DNA from: Candidatus Aenigmatarchaeota archaeon
Lineage (GTDB): Archaea; Aenigmatarchaeota; Aenigmatarchaeia; CG10238-14; SCSR01
NCBI GenBank assembly: GCA_018920185.1
Contig: JAHLMT010000002.1
Coordinates: forward strand, 62,001 to 126,000
DNA: 64,000 nucleotides
Reading direction: 5' to 3'
Notes under the pieces: model-generated
What the model was told of the DNA's origin: nothing
Databases searched by the model: none
The model's input: only the letters and a program-made list of their open reading frames with translations
Position numbers and translations under genes: made by a program
Shown here: positions 35,356 through 43,752 of the stretch, piece after piece
Numbering within the stretch: position 1 is the stretch's first letter
How the letters are laid out: every line of letters starts with the position of its first letter

Positions 35356-36507
35356 TTATTCCCTTTCCTTATTCTGCTTTACTCTCTCTTGTGCAATCTT
35401 TAATGCAGCATCTCTCGGTTTTACATTTTCTTTTCTAGCTCTATCCAAAACAATCTTCACATTCCTTTTTATCTTCTTCTCAACTAGCTCAAACATTTTC
35501 TTAGGATTATATCCGCGATATTCAGCATAAGAAGAAATCACACCCCCAGCATTAGCAACAAAATCTGGAACAACCAAAATTCCACGCTTATGCAAAATTT
35601 CTTCCATTTCAGGTGTTGTAGGAATATTCGCAGCCTCAACAACAATCTTAGCCTTCACATCATTCACATTATCTTTATTAATCACATCCGGTAATGCAGC
35701 AGGTATCAGTATATCAACAGGTAATTCAAAAATTTCTTTATTTGCTAAAACTTTCCCGGGCTTGTAATTAATCACGCTTCCAGTTTTCTCTTTCACATCT
35801 AACAGCTTTTTAACATCCAAACCATTCTCATTATAAATCACACCTTTGCTATCACTAACAGCAATAATCTTTGCCCCAAATTCTGACAAATGTTTTGAAG
35901 CAAAAGTACCAACATTACCAAAACCTTCTATTGCAACTGTAGCATTTTTGATGTTCAATCCAACATAATCAGCTGCTACAGCTGTAGCATGAGCTACACC
36001 GAAACCTGTAGAACCATATTCATGTGGTATTCCACATTTCTCTCCAGGTTTTCCAAATAACTTCATACAAACATTAGCTGGTTTACCGGTGCACGCTTTC
36101 CAGTTACCATTAGCTTCAAAGAACCATTTCATCTCTTCCTCCCCTGTGTTAACATCTGGCCCTGCTATGTAAAGCTTAGGCACAATAGGTTTCAATGCTT
36201 TAGAAAACGCCTGTATCAATGCTTTTTTGCGTTCTTTATTTTTAATATCTTCGGGTGAAGCTTTAATTCCTGCCTTTGCTCCGCCAAATGGTAGTTCAGC
36301 AAGAGCATTCTTCCAAGTCATAGTTCTTGCAAGTCGAAAAATCTCTACAACATCAACAGTAGGAGTCATCCTAATTCCTCCCTTACCCACACCTCGATTT
36401 GTATTATCTATGCATAAAAAACCATGCATCTTTGTTTTAGGATCGTACACCTCTATTATCAGTTCAGGTCCCCACTCGTCTGGTTTAATTTCCTTATTTA
36501 TAATCAT
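35356..36507 (-). CDS. gdhA: Glutamate dehydrogenase (ELFV family)
   Basis: Oxidative deamination of glutamate, cycling amino groups from aminotransferases. Visible are GPELIIEVYDPKTKMHGF, GKGGIRMTP, catalytic-Lys region TMTWKNALAELPFGGAKAGI, GPDVNTGEEEMKWF and the Rossmann motif AIEGFGNVGTFASKHLSE. At 383 residues it is shorter than the usual 415-420, mainly at the N-terminus. Specificity for Glu over Leu or Phe is likely from the archaeal GDH-like motifs but unproven. Confidence 0.93.
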   Translation of the reverse strand: MIINKEIKPDEWGPELIIEVYDPKTKMHGFLCIDNTNRGVGKGGIRMTPTVDVVEIFRLARTMTWKNALAELPFGGAKAGIKASPEDIKNKERKKALIQAFSKALKPIVPKLYIAGPDVNTGEEEMKWFFEANGNWKACTGKPANVCMKLFGKPGEKCGIPHEYGSTGFGVAHATAVAADYVGLNIKNATVAIEGFGNVGTFASKHLSEFGAKIIAVSDSKGVIYNENGLDVKKLLDVKEKTGSVINYKPGKVLANKEIFELPVDILIPAALPDVINKDNVNDVKAKIVVEAANIPTTPEMEEILHKRGILVVPDFVANAGGVISSYAEYRGYNPKKMFELVEKKIKRNVKIVLDRARKENVKPRDAALKIAQERVKQNKERE

Positions 36508-36600
36508 AAATACTCTTTTGTCTTGCCAACCCTTATATTTTCATTAAGTTAAAACATGCCATGAACACTGTCTATCACATATAAAATTCTATTGATTTCG

Positions 36601-36637
36601 GTAAGTTTATATATCATGAAAGACTGCATAAACTTAC
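36601..36637. promoter_or_regulatory. 10-bp inverted repeat with 17-nt loop
   Basis: GTAAGTTTAT (36601-36610) and ATAAACTTAC (36628-36637) are perfect reverse complements. They lie between the divergent gdhA (start 36507) and the gene at 36741. They could be an operator or a transcript hairpin. The rest of this 200-nt gap is AT-rich with several TATA-like stretches. Confidence 0.4.
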
Positions 36638-36740
36638 TATATTTCACGACATAATAGTTGTAATGTATATAATGTAAAACCAAAAAATATTTATATTCAT
36701 ATACTACTTATTAGTGATGAAAATAAATGAGGTGAAACAC

Positions 36741-37121
36741 ATGGTAAAAAAACCAATAAACACCATCGCAGCTTTACTGCTTTTATTTGGTTTAGGATAT
36801 GGTATAGGACGTGGTGTTGATATTTTCAGACAATATGAAAGATCCAATGTGTCTGCTCGTATAGAAAGAGCATACAACTCAGATCAAGATTCCGATATTA
36901 AAGTTGTGAACAAGAATGATATCAAAAACTCATGTTCCGTTTATATTCTTGACGCAGGAATACATCTTGTTGATGATACCTGTGACGGTCGAGTTGACAG
37001 GGTAAGAAAAGATGGCAAAATAGGAAAAATCCTCCTTACCTATAATAAAGACGAATTTCCGCTCGAAGTTATTAAGATGGCGAATGAAATGTATCAGAAA
37101 TATCAGAGAGGAAATAAATGA
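36741..37121 (+). CDS. Membrane-anchored unknown protein
   Basis: 126 residues from the chosen start. Residues about 5-25 (INTIAALLLLFGLGYGIGRGVDIF) are one N-terminal transmembrane anchor; the rest is soluble and charged, with two Cys (NSCSVYILD and DTCDGRVDRV). I chose the ATG at 36741 because GAGGTGA lies at a good Shine-Dalgarno distance; the track start is 27 nt upstream. Family not recognised. It opens a run of unknown genes. Confidence 0.6.
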   Translation: MVKKPINTIAALLLLFGLGYGIGRGVDIFRQYERSNVSARIERAYNSDQDSDIKVVNKNDIKNSCSVYILDAGIHLVDDTCDGRVDRVRKDGKIGKILLTYNKDEFPLEVIKMANEMYQKYQRGNK

Positions 37122-37344
37122 ATATTCGGTAAAGACGAATAGAATGAACTGCTAAAGATCAGCTAGACACAATATTTTACCTAGTTCCTTCTCTTATCTT
37201 CACTCCCAGTATCGACTGTATCTAATGTTAGTTTTGGTGAATAGACAAAATTTTCATAAACTTTATTTTAATGTGTTTATCTGTTATTACTACTATTATG
37301 TAGTGAAGTACAGAAATGCTTAAATATGTTGAACGCATATATTA

Positions 37345-37827
37345 TTGCTGATTAAAATGGTATCTAATGGTTATAACCCCGAGAATGAAATAAATCAAAT
37401 ACCCCTAGTAAAATCAGAAGGAGAATTGTTGAGAGTACCGAGAGGTAGCAGAGTTAGAGTAGAATGTTTTATACCGTATTTTGAAATTGAGGGAGAAGTT
37501 ATTTTAGGAGTTCCATACGAAGATCGTTATAACCGCGTTTTAGGCAAACCAAGTGGAATTGATTGGAGAATGCCCCACGATACATTAACTCATCCACCTT
37601 GTTGTTATCTTCCAGTAAGAATGCTTGATGATGCGTACATACAAATCTCCGGTTATTCTCCTACAGAAAACTTTTACAAACTGTTAGTAAATGCTGCCAG
37701 GAATAAAAAACGTGTACGGATTACGGGTAGATTTGATGGGTCAGGCTTGTCAGATGTAGAAACTATCGAAATAGATGGTCAAACTATAAAATGGGAGGCT
37801 GAGAAGTATGAGATTCAATTTTATTAA
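37345..37827 (+). CDS. Unrecognised soluble protein
   Basis: 160 residues (148 if the second Met at 37357, MVSNGYNPEN, is used). Mostly beta-strand-like: GELLRVPRGSRVRVECFIPYFEIEGEVILGVPYEDRY and KKRVRITGRFDGS look like an OB-type or beta-barrel domain. A Cys pair sits in HPPCCYLPVR. It overlaps the next gene by 20 nt, which suggests a two-gene unit. No known family recognised. Confidence 0.6.
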   Translation: MLIKMVSNGYNPENEINQIPLVKSEGELLRVPRGSRVRVECFIPYFEIEGEVILGVPYEDRYNRVLGKPSGIDWRMPHDTLTHPPCCYLPVRMLDDAYIQISGYSPTENFYKLLVNAARNKKRVRITGRFDGSGLSDVETIEIDGQTIKWEAEKYEIQFY

Positions 37828-38416
37828 AAGAAGAAGTCATGATATCATATCAGAATATCGTAAAACTGCTAGAGCCCAACTAAATACAGTTTACCAAGCA
37901 TCTGTCAGAATAATAAGCCAACTAGAAAACATGAGAATAAGAAATGAACCTAATCCAGAAAACTATTTACAAGCTCTTATAGATCTGTATAATGCATATC
38001 GAGCTGTGAACAATCTGAGAGAAACTTGCAGACTGGCTAATGATTCTAAAAAAGATCATAAACTATCAAACGTAATGTGGAATTTGTATGTTGCGTTCTT
38101 AACCTTACAGATGCCTATAAAAACAGATGCAGAGGCTATAGTCGATTATGTTAGAACAAAAATAAATAGACCGCACAATGCTTTTGAAAAAGTTTTTCCG
38201 CAATATTTTGAATCTGGACTTTCATATGATGATTTAGAAAGAGCTATTGAAGAAAATCGCAGAAGAGGATTCTTTCCAGACTTTGAAAAGCTTTATAACA
38301 CCGATAGACAAACTGCTGTTTGGGAAGCAAGAAAAAGGATAACAGGAGCCGAAAGAGCTATGCTAGAAGCTCTCAAAGGGTTAGAGAAATTAGGAGCTAA
38401 ATTGCCTAAACAATAA
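37808..38416 (+). CDS. Unrecognised helical protein
   Basis: 202 residues, predicted nearly all alpha-helical, basic (RFNFIKRRSHDIISEYRKTARAQLNTVYQASVRII). It begins inside the end of the preceding gene, with GGGAGGC just upstream as a likely ribosome binding site. No catalytic motif seen. Together with 37345-37827 it forms a translationally coupled pair. Confidence 0.6.
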   Translation: MRFNFIKRRSHDIISEYRKTARAQLNTVYQASVRIISQLENMRIRNEPNPENYLQALIDLYNAYRAVNNLRETCRLANDSKKDHKLSNVMWNLYVAFLTLQMPIKTDAEAIVDYVRTKINRPHNAFEKVFPQYFESGLSYDDLERAIEENRRRGFFPDFEKLYNTDRQTAVWEARKRITGAERAMLEALKGLEKLGAKLPKQ

Positions 38417-38458
38417 AATAAAATTTTTAAAAGAATAAAACTGAATGATTGTTTATAA

Positions 38459-39115
38459 CTATCTCTGATAAGTTAATATCTCCTCTAGCCATCTCATATG
38501 TCGGATATGTCTACTTTCTAAATTTTTTTCCATCAGATTGTAAATTTCAGATCGTTTATTCAAATCTTCCATAAGTCTCGAGACATAGTCATCTGAATTT
38601 ATTGCAGCCCGGTATAATCTTGCTACTTCCTTATCACCTACTTTACTTTTAAGTTCTTCCCAGAGATCTTTGTCCTTGGATATTTTGGCGAGTATTACCT
38701 CAACGTCCGTCACTGCTTTGTGAGCTAATTTCATAGCTTCACTGGGTGTTAGCGGTCGCCTGTATTGATAATCTGCTTTGTGCTTATAAGTTTTATACGT
38801 ACCTATACGTATGGCCGCCTCAGCATCTTCTAGATAATGTTTTCCTGTTGAAATTATACCACCTACCCCCTTCTTCATGGATTCAGGCAACAGGTGATAA
38901 AATCGATCAAGGGCAGTTTCCAAGTCCTCTAAAGATGAAATCAAATTATAGACTGGATCTGGAGGTTCTGGAGGAGGTTTTTCTGGATTTCCTATAAATG
39001 CTCTTTTCACTAGTCTTCTGTCGTCTGCAACAGCAACGTCTGCAGTAGGCCACTCTTCACGTCTACTAATTTGAGCAACTCTTTTACCAAATAAGACAAA
39101 CTTAAAAAATTTCAA
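38459..39115 (-). CDS. Unrecognised helical protein
   Basis: 218 residues, soluble, mainly helical. It starts MKFFKFVLFGKRVAQ, then a Pro-rich stretch (NPEKPPPEPPDP), then long helices (LISSLEDLETALDRFYHLLPESMKK). It is convergent with 37808-38416, and its composition and size are similar, but I cannot show homology. No family recognised. Confidence 0.55.
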   Translation of the reverse strand: MKFFKFVLFGKRVAQISRREEWPTADVAVADDRRLVKRAFIGNPEKPPPEPPDPVYNLISSLEDLETALDRFYHLLPESMKKGVGGIISTGKHYLEDAEAAIRIGTYKTYKHKADYQYRRPLTPSEAMKLAHKAVTDVEVILAKISKDKDLWEELKSKVGDKEVARLYRAAINSDDYVSRLMEDLNKRSEIYNLMEKNLESRHIRHMRWLEEILTYQR

Positions 39116-39117
39116 AA

Positions 39118-39210
39118 TTATCGGAAAAGAAAAACAGTGAATATAACACCTCCGAGGAAGGTAGCACCTGAAGTTAATAAAAACATCCCTGTTGAAATCT
39201 CAAGTGTCAT
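39118..39210 (-). CDS. 30-residue single-pass membrane peptide
   Basis: A short ORF starting at ATG 39210: MTLEISTGMFLLTSGATFLG and a hydrophobic tail ending in FLFR. It is almost wholly one transmembrane helix. The stop is 2 nt from the start of the next gene on the same strand, an operon-like arrangement. Too short for the ORF track; support is from position and hydrophobicity only. Confidence 0.4.
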   Translation of the reverse strand: MTLEISTGMFLLTSGATFLGGVIFTVFLFR

Positions 39211-39341
39211 AATTAAAATTATATTTCTTTGTTTATAAATTTATTAAACTAAAAGAAACTTCACTAAGTCCAAACTCAGTTTTATAAATATTTTATGTAA
39301 AACCCTCAATTATAATTTTCTAAAAAGAAAGACTTGATGAT

Positions 39342-40478
39342 ATGTCACGAATTAAATATCCCTATAAATTTGACCCAAAGAAAAGAAGATTAGCATCAGC
39401 CTATCGTAGAGGCAAATTACTATTCTTTTCTCTAAGCTTATTGATTTCGCTCGCAACAGCTTTATTTATTTTATTTAGTGGTTTGCATATAACAATTAGA
39501 AATTTTGTTTTACAGTTTCCATTCTCAACTCTATTTAATGGCTTCTTAGTTATGTTAATATTTACCATAACAGGATTTCCACTTTCATTTTATTCTAACT
39601 ACATATTCGACCGAAGATACAAATTAGCAAACTATAATTTATTAAGCTGGTTCAGAGACTTTTTAAAAATTAATCTCATTAATTATGTGTTTACATTACT
39701 TCTTGTACTTGCTCTTTACTTCACGATTAACACATTTTCACCTTGGTGGGTATATGCTGGAATATTTTACATAATATTTTCAATCATAGTTAACTACATT
39801 TATCCTACAATTATAGTTCCGTTCATGTGGAAAACCGAACCTTATAGAGACAGATCAATGAAAAATAAAATTCTCATCCTTTGCAAAAAGCTAGGAGTTA
39901 CACACATTAAAAATATAGTTGTTATTAAAGAAAGTGAAAAATCTATAAGACCAAATGCAGTTTTTATGGGGTTTGGTAATTCTAAAAGAATAGGTTTATT
40001 CGATAATTTACTCAATAATTTCACAAGAGACGAAATAGAATGTGTTATTGGTCATGAATTAGGCCATTATGTCAACAAAGATATTTTACGCGGGTTGATA
40101 TTAGAATCGATTATGATTTTTCCAACATTGTTTGTTATCGATTATTTAGTCAGAACATTATCGCCGATATTCGGAATACAAGGAATAAGTGATTTAGCCT
40201 CACTAACTTTAATTGGATTAATTAACGGTACACTAGCTTTTCTATTTATGCCTTTAGTAAATACACATTCTCGCTGGAGAGAGTCAGAAGCCGATAAGTT
40301 CGCATTGCAGCATGTAAATAAACCGATAGCACAAATTTCACTAGAGAAAAGACTTGCAGATATGCATTTAGCTGAAGTGAATGTGCATCCTTTAATTGAA
40401 TTTTGGTTGTTTACACATCCTTCAACAATCAAAAGAATAAAAATGGCTGAAAATTGGAATAAAAAAGTTAGAAGTTAA
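39342..40478 (+). CDS. M48 family metallopeptidase (Ste24/HtpX-like)
   Basis: Membrane zinc protease that trims or clears membrane proteins. About five hydrophobic segments flank the zinc site VIGHELGHYVNKD (HExxH, near residue 237); the third ligand is in SEADKFALQH, near residue 325. Length 378 and layout (multiple N-terminal helices) are closer to Ste24/CAAX protease than to short HtpX. The preceding TATA-like stretch is weak. Confidence 0.9.
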   Translation: MSRIKYPYKFDPKKRRLASAYRRGKLLFFSLSLLISLATALFILFSGLHITIRNFVLQFPFSTLFNGFLVMLIFTITGFPLSFYSNYIFDRRYKLANYNLLSWFRDFLKINLINYVFTLLLVLALYFTINTFSPWWVYAGIFYIIFSIIVNYIYPTIIVPFMWKTEPYRDRSMKNKILILCKKLGVTHIKNIVVIKESEKSIRPNAVFMGFGNSKRIGLFDNLLNNFTRDEIECVIGHELGHYVNKDILRGLILESIMIFPTLFVIDYLVRTLSPIFGIQGISDLASLTLIGLINGTLAFLFMPLVNTHSRWRESEADKFALQHVNKPIAQISLEKRLADMHLAEVNVHPLIEFWLFTHPSTIKRIKMAENWNKKVRS

Positions 40479-40512
40479 ACAAGTTAAATGCTTTTCTATT
40501 AAATAATTAGTT

Positions 40513-40650
40513 ATGGTAATTATACTGGAAAGGTTATTGAGAAATTATGAAGAAAGAACTTTCTGGAGATCGCTTCTAGGTATGAATAGACTACATCTAG
40601 CAACACAAGATGAACTCCAAACTTTAGCTCACCAACTAAACTTAAGATAA
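40513..40650 (+). CDS. 45-residue unknown protein
   Basis: MVIILERLLRNYEERTFWRSLLGMNRLH and on to LAHQLNLR, then TAA. Below the ORF-track cutoff. It reads like a regular amphipathic helical protein. The next gene starts with GTG one base after the stop (TAAAGTG), so the two may be one coupled unit or parts of one older gene. Confidence 0.45.
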   Translation: MVIILERLLRNYEERTFWRSLLGMNRLHLATQDELQTLAHQLNLR

Positions 40651-40651
40651 A

Positions 40652-41041
40652 GTGCATTCTACACGAAACGGTGTTCATACTATTTTAATAGGATTTAATT
40701 CACCATACTTTCATACAGGATTCACACCAGCACCAATTGAAACAACATGTGAAAGATTTAGAGGTTGGGGATATTTTACCGAACTACTTGCAATGCATGA
40801 AGGATACAAATCAATTACAACTTATATACTCAGTCAATTGTGGAATAGAACACCAGATCCTGGTACAAAAGATAGAGATAGTATAAGAGTTTCAGCTGTA
40901 TATGATGGTAGTTGTGATATTAGTTTAACAGATATATTTCATGATTTAGTGCCTCATTTAAGAGACACACGTGTACAAGCTGTGATGAATTTCATTGCAA
41001 GTTTATATCACTGGCGACCATTGTCTAATGTTTTTTCTTAG
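40652..41041 (+). CDS. Unrecognised 129-residue protein, GTG start
   Basis: Starts at GTG immediately after the stop of the 45-residue ORF. Sequence highlights: TILIGFNSPYFHTGFTPAPIETTCERFRGWGYF, then SYDGSCDI-like beta segments and DIFHDLVPHLRDTRVQAVMNF. No membrane helix or known motif. Its last 17 nt overlap the 3' end of the convergent thioredoxin reductase gene. Function unknown. Confidence 0.5.
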   Translation: MHSTRNGVHTILIGFNSPYFHTGFTPAPIETTCERFRGWGYFTELLAMHEGYKSITTYILSQLWNRTPDPGTKDRDSIRVSAVYDGSCDISLTDIFHDLVPHLRDTRVQAVMNFIASLYHWRPLSNVFS

Positions 41042-42098
41042 CTACCCAATCGGCAACAAATGTTGGTTGTTGCCCAGCAAGATAATTATAAGCTTGCAAC
41101 GCAGCTTTACATCCTTCACCAGCAGATACAACAATCTGTTTGAACGGTGTTTGTGTGATATCCCCAGCAGCAAAAATTCCAGGCCTAATTTTGTCACTAT
41201 CTGGATAATAAGTTTCACAATTGTTATTAATCACAACTTGTCCCATACCATTAATCTTAACCAAATGCTTTATAAAATCAGTTTTAGTTACAGAACCTAT
41301 TTCAATAAACACTCCCGATACAGGTATTTCCTTAGTTTCATTTGTCACAACATTTTGCACGACAACAGAATGGACAGTATTAACGCCTTTAATTTCCTTT
41401 ACAACAGAATTCAAAACTAGTTCAACATTTTTCCTTTTTTTGACCTCTTCAACTAAATATTCGAATCCTCTGAATTGATCTCTGCGATGAATTAAATAAA
41501 CTTTTTTACAAATCTTGCTCAGATATTCGGCGCCTTCTAGTGCAGAATTACCTCCACCAACTACCGCAACAACCTTTTCTCTAAACAACGGTCCGTCACA
41601 GACGGTACAATAAGATACACCTTTACCACCGAATTCACCTTCACCTGGTACGTCCAAAGTTCTTGGTGTTTTCCCATACGCAAGTATGACAGTTTTTGTT
41701 TTGTAACTATTACCAGAAGTTGTTTTTACATTAAATACCGGCTTATCAACATTAGGAATTTCTTCTAACTCATTCACTTCCTCATAAATAACTTCTGCAC
41801 CAGATTTTAGAGCTTGTTTTAACATTTTGTTCATCAAAGAAATTCCACTTATAGAAAGAAATCCAGGATAATTCTCAATCACATCCGTCATGATAGCTTG
41901 CCCGCCAATACTTTTAGCTATAACTAAAGTTTTCAATGCTCTTCTCGCGGCATAAATTGCAGCCGTCAAAGCTGCGGCACCACCACCAACAATTATACAA
42001 TCATAAATTTTTCCCTCGGTTTTAGTTCCTGAAACTTGCTCTTGTTCAATTTCTTCGGTTCGGTTTTGTAAAAGCAAAGTCTCTTGAATGTTAACCAC
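41025..42098 (-). CDS. trxB: Thioredoxin reductase-like flavoprotein
   Basis: FAD/NAD(P)H-dependent disulfide reductase. FAD motif CIIVGGGAAALTAAIYAARR; redox site SYCTVCDGPLF (CTVC); NAD(P) motif VAVVGGGNSALEGAEYLSK; FAD/C-terminal motif GIFAAGDITQTPFKQIVVSAGEG. It starts from GTG, with an N-terminal extension of about 28 residues before the Rossmann fold. The neighbours are a glutaredoxin-like protein and a small Cys protein upstream, its likely partners. Confidence 0.93.
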   Translation of the reverse strand: MVNIQETLLLQNRTEEIEQEQVSGTKTEGKIYDCIIVGGGAAALTAAIYAARRALKTLVIAKSIGGQAIMTDVIENYPGFLSISGISLMNKMLKQALKSGAEVIYEEVNELEEIPNVDKPVFNVKTTSGNSYKTKTVILAYGKTPRTLDVPGEGEFGGKGVSYCTVCDGPLFREKVVAVVGGGNSALEGAEYLSKICKKVYLIHRRDQFRGFEYLVEEVKKRKNVELVLNSVVKEIKGVNTVHSVVVQNVVTNETKEIPVSGVFIEIGSVTKTDFIKHLVKINGMGQVVINNNCETYYPDSDKIRPGIFAAGDITQTPFKQIVVSAGEGCKAALQAYNYLAGQQPTFVADWVAKKKH

Positions 42099-42228
42099 CT
42101 TTTAATTTGAGAACTATATCGCATTGTTGGCACATACCAGGTTTTTTGTAAACTTTTTTACAAACGCTACATTCAAAAAGAAGTTGAGTATATTTTCCTA
42201 TAATTTCTTCCATTTCTTCTTCTGGCAT
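42091..42228 (-). CDS. 45-residue zinc-binding-like protein
   Basis: MPEEEMEEIIGKYTQLLFEC... with CSVCKK and CQQCD pairs, a compact four-Cys zinc knuckle. It overlaps the trxB start by 8 nt and follows the glutaredoxin-like gene by 1 nt, so the three form one operon. A role in redox or metal sensing is only inferred. Absent from the ORF track because of its length. Confidence 0.65.
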   Translation of the reverse strand: MPEEEMEEIIGKYTQLLFECSVCKKVYKKPGMCQQCDIVLKLKGG

Positions 42229-42229
42229 C

Positions 42230-42475
42230 TTATTTACCTAAAACAGCTATAACTTTATCTTTTTGAGGAACTCCAACCCATTTAACGACATTATCAACAA
42301 TTATAGTAGGAACAGCCATTATAGAATATTTCGCTACAAGTTTTTGTCCTTCTGGTGACGTGGCATCAATTTCCTCGTAATCAAACTTGTATTGTTTTTT
42401 TAGATCTCTAAACATCGCTTTTGCTATAGGGCAATAAACACAGCTCTTAGTGTAAACTAATTGGACTTTAACCAT
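42230..42475 (-). CDS. Glutaredoxin-like thioredoxin-fold protein
   Basis: 81 residues. VQLVYTKSCVYCPIAKAMF gives the CVYC active site; SIMAVPTIIVDN supplies the cis-Pro loop and KVIAVLGK the last helix. It is the small Grx/Trx type used with archaeal TrxR. First gene of the operon that continues with the Cys protein and trxB; an inverted repeat lies 23-41 nt upstream. Confidence 0.88.
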   Translation of the reverse strand: MVKVQLVYTKSCVYCPIAKAMFRDLKKQYKFDYEEIDATSPEGQKLVAKYSIMAVPTIIVDNVVKWVGVPQKDKVIAVLGK

Positions 42476-42497
42476 TTTATTGACACCATTATTTTAT

Positions 42498-42516
42498 CAA
42501 GTTAAAATATAACTTG
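42498..42516. promoter_or_regulatory. Inverted repeat CAAGTTA-N5-TAACTTG
   Basis: Perfect 7-bp arms around AAATA, 23 nt upstream of the glutaredoxin-like start (42475) and in the position of the promoter. A likely operator for the nearby HxlR-type regulator or another redox regulator. Confidence 0.45.
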
Positions 42517-42541
42517 TTTGCATTTATTAAAAAGGTTTTTA

Positions 42542-42838
42542 TTATTTGTAAATCTTCCATTTACTCCCCCATTTACCAATTTCAGCTATAATTGGATAGA
42601 GGTTTTTGCCTTTTCTAGTCAAGCTATAATTACTTTTATTTCCATTAACATTTTTTTCTATGATACCATGTTGTAACAGAAATTTCAAATTTAGAGACAA
42701 AGTTCTGGAGCTTAATCCAGATTCTCTTTTTAGCTGATTAAATCCCATGCTCTTTCCATCAAGGTATCTAAGAATTAACAATCGTGGTTTGGAGCCGATG
42801 ATTTTGATAGATTCGACGATAGGACAAATATTTGACAT
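42542..42838 (-). CDS. HxlR-family winged-helix regulator
   Basis: 98-residue transcription regulator. The wHTH reads IKIIGSKPRLLILRYLDGKSMGFNQLKRESGLSSRTLSLNLKFLLQHGIIEK, then the wing. A conserved HxlR-type N-terminal Cys (SNICPIV) is present and can sense oxidants or electrophiles. It is divergent from the CDGSH gene and flanked by palindromes; a redox-responsive repressor is a good inference. Confidence 0.88.
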   Translation of the reverse strand: MSNICPIVESIKIIGSKPRLLILRYLDGKSMGFNQLKRESGLSSRTLSLNLKFLLQHGIIEKNVNGNKSNYSLTRKGKNLYPIIAEIGKWGSKWKIYK

Positions 42839-42867
42839 AGTATAAAAAAGTATAGTTATCTTTAAAT

Positions 42868-42884
42868 AGTTTACTTTGTAAACT
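42868..42884. promoter_or_regulatory. Operator-like palindrome AGTTTAC-TTT-GTAAACT
   Basis: Perfect 7-bp inverted repeat with a 3-nt spacer, directly downstream of a TATA-like TTTAAATA (42861-42868) and 14 nt before the CDGSH start. In this position binding would block transcription of the CDGSH gene and, because the gap is shared, of the HxlR gene. Confidence 0.6.
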
Positions 42885-42898
42885 AATAACGGGATAAA

Positions 42899-43075
42899 AT
42901 GGCGAAAAATATTGTCATAGAAGCTAATGAAAATGGTCCTTATTTGGTTAAAGTAGATAATGAAGTTAGAACAGCGCTCTGCAGATGCGGAGGATCAAAA
43001 AACAAACCTTACTGTGACGGAACTCATGCAAAAATAGGTTTTAAAGCCAATAAAACTGAAGTTAAAGTAATTTAA
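42899..43075 (+). CDS. CDGSH-type iron-sulfur protein
   Basis: 58 residues, missed by the ORF track. The CDGSH motif is complete: CRCGGSKNKPYCDGTH, the three Cys and one His that bind a redox-active [2Fe-2S] cluster. It is transcribed away from the HxlR regulator, with an operator-like palindrome at its promoter. Probable electron-transfer or redox-sensing role. Confidence 0.92.
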   Translation: MAKNIVIEANENGPYLVKVDNEVRTALCRCGGSKNKPYCDGTHAKIGFKANKTEVKVI

Positions 43076-43079
43076 ATAG

Positions 43080-43244
43080 CTATTTAGGAAAATAAATTGC
43101 ATTCTTTGTTATCTGTAGATTACAGCTTTTGTGGGTCGAACACCAATTCTGACATTTTTCAGCTAAATCTTTATTTTTATATCCAAAACCACAAATCACG
43201 CACTTGTAAATTTCTTTATCACCGATTAAAATCTTTTGTGGCAT
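43080..43244 (-). CDS. 54-residue Cys-rich metal-binding-like protein
   Basis: MPQKILIGDKEIYKCVICGFGY, then EKCQNWCSTHKSCNLQITKNAI. It has a CxxC and a CxxxC/C set plus His, fitting one metal site. I recall similar short proteins near metal-resistance genes in archaea but cannot name a family. Convergent with the CDGSH gene (5-nt gap). Confidence 0.65.
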   Translation of the reverse strand: MPQKILIGDKEIYKCVICGFGYKNKDLAEKCQNWCSTHKSCNLQITKNAIYFPK

Positions 43245-43308
43245 TTCTATTATCCTCAGTTTAATCTTTATTTAACTAATTTATAAAATAAACTTCATAT
43301 AAAAACTA

Positions 43309-43725
43309 ATGATAGTTGAAACCGATGTTATAATTAAACTTTTATTATCTGTTGGATTAGGTTTGTTGATTGGCTTAGAAAGGGAAATTAGTAGAAAACC
43401 CGCGGGTTTGAGAACTCATTCTCTTGTTTCTCTTGGTGCATGTTTGTTTACTTTAGCATCATTAAGTTTAGGTAATGTCGAATCTGTAGGAAGAATGCTA
43501 CCTGGGATAGTTACCGGAATAGGTTTTCTTGGCGCTGGAATTATTTTTCAATCTGAAGATAGAGTAAAAGGACTGACAACAGCTGCAGAAATTTGGGCGT
43601 TAGCAGCAATAGGCATTTTAATTGGTATTGGTTCTTATTCTGTTGCAATAATATCAGCAATTCTAATTTTAATAATTCTTGTACCATTTAAGTGGTTTGA
43701 GAAAAGGATGGAAAAAGTGAAATAA
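43309..43725 (+). CDS. mgtC: MgtC-family membrane protein
   Basis: Inner-membrane protein of the MgtC/SapB family, tied to Mg2+ limitation and membrane energetics in bacteria. Four helices; the family core VGLGLLIGLEREISRKPAGLRTHSLVSLGAC is intact, followed by GIGFLGAGIIF and GLTTAAEIWALAAIG. At 138 residues it is the short form lacking the C-terminal ACT-like domain. Confidence 0.92.
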   Translation: MIVETDVIIKLLLSVGLGLLIGLEREISRKPAGLRTHSLVSLGACLFTLASLSLGNVESVGRMLPGIVTGIGFLGAGIIFQSEDRVKGLTTAAEIWALAAIGILIGIGSYSVAIISAILILIILVPFKWFEKRMEKVK

Positions 43726-43752
43726 CATTCGAATTCCCTCTTCAAATTCTTT

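Noticed and set aside
41025-42098. TrxR-like proteins as the missing E3 of the 2-oxoacid dehydrogenase
   Set aside because: Both TrxR-like proteins carry the CxxC of TrxR between the FAD and NAD domains, not the N-terminal E3 motif, and are too short.
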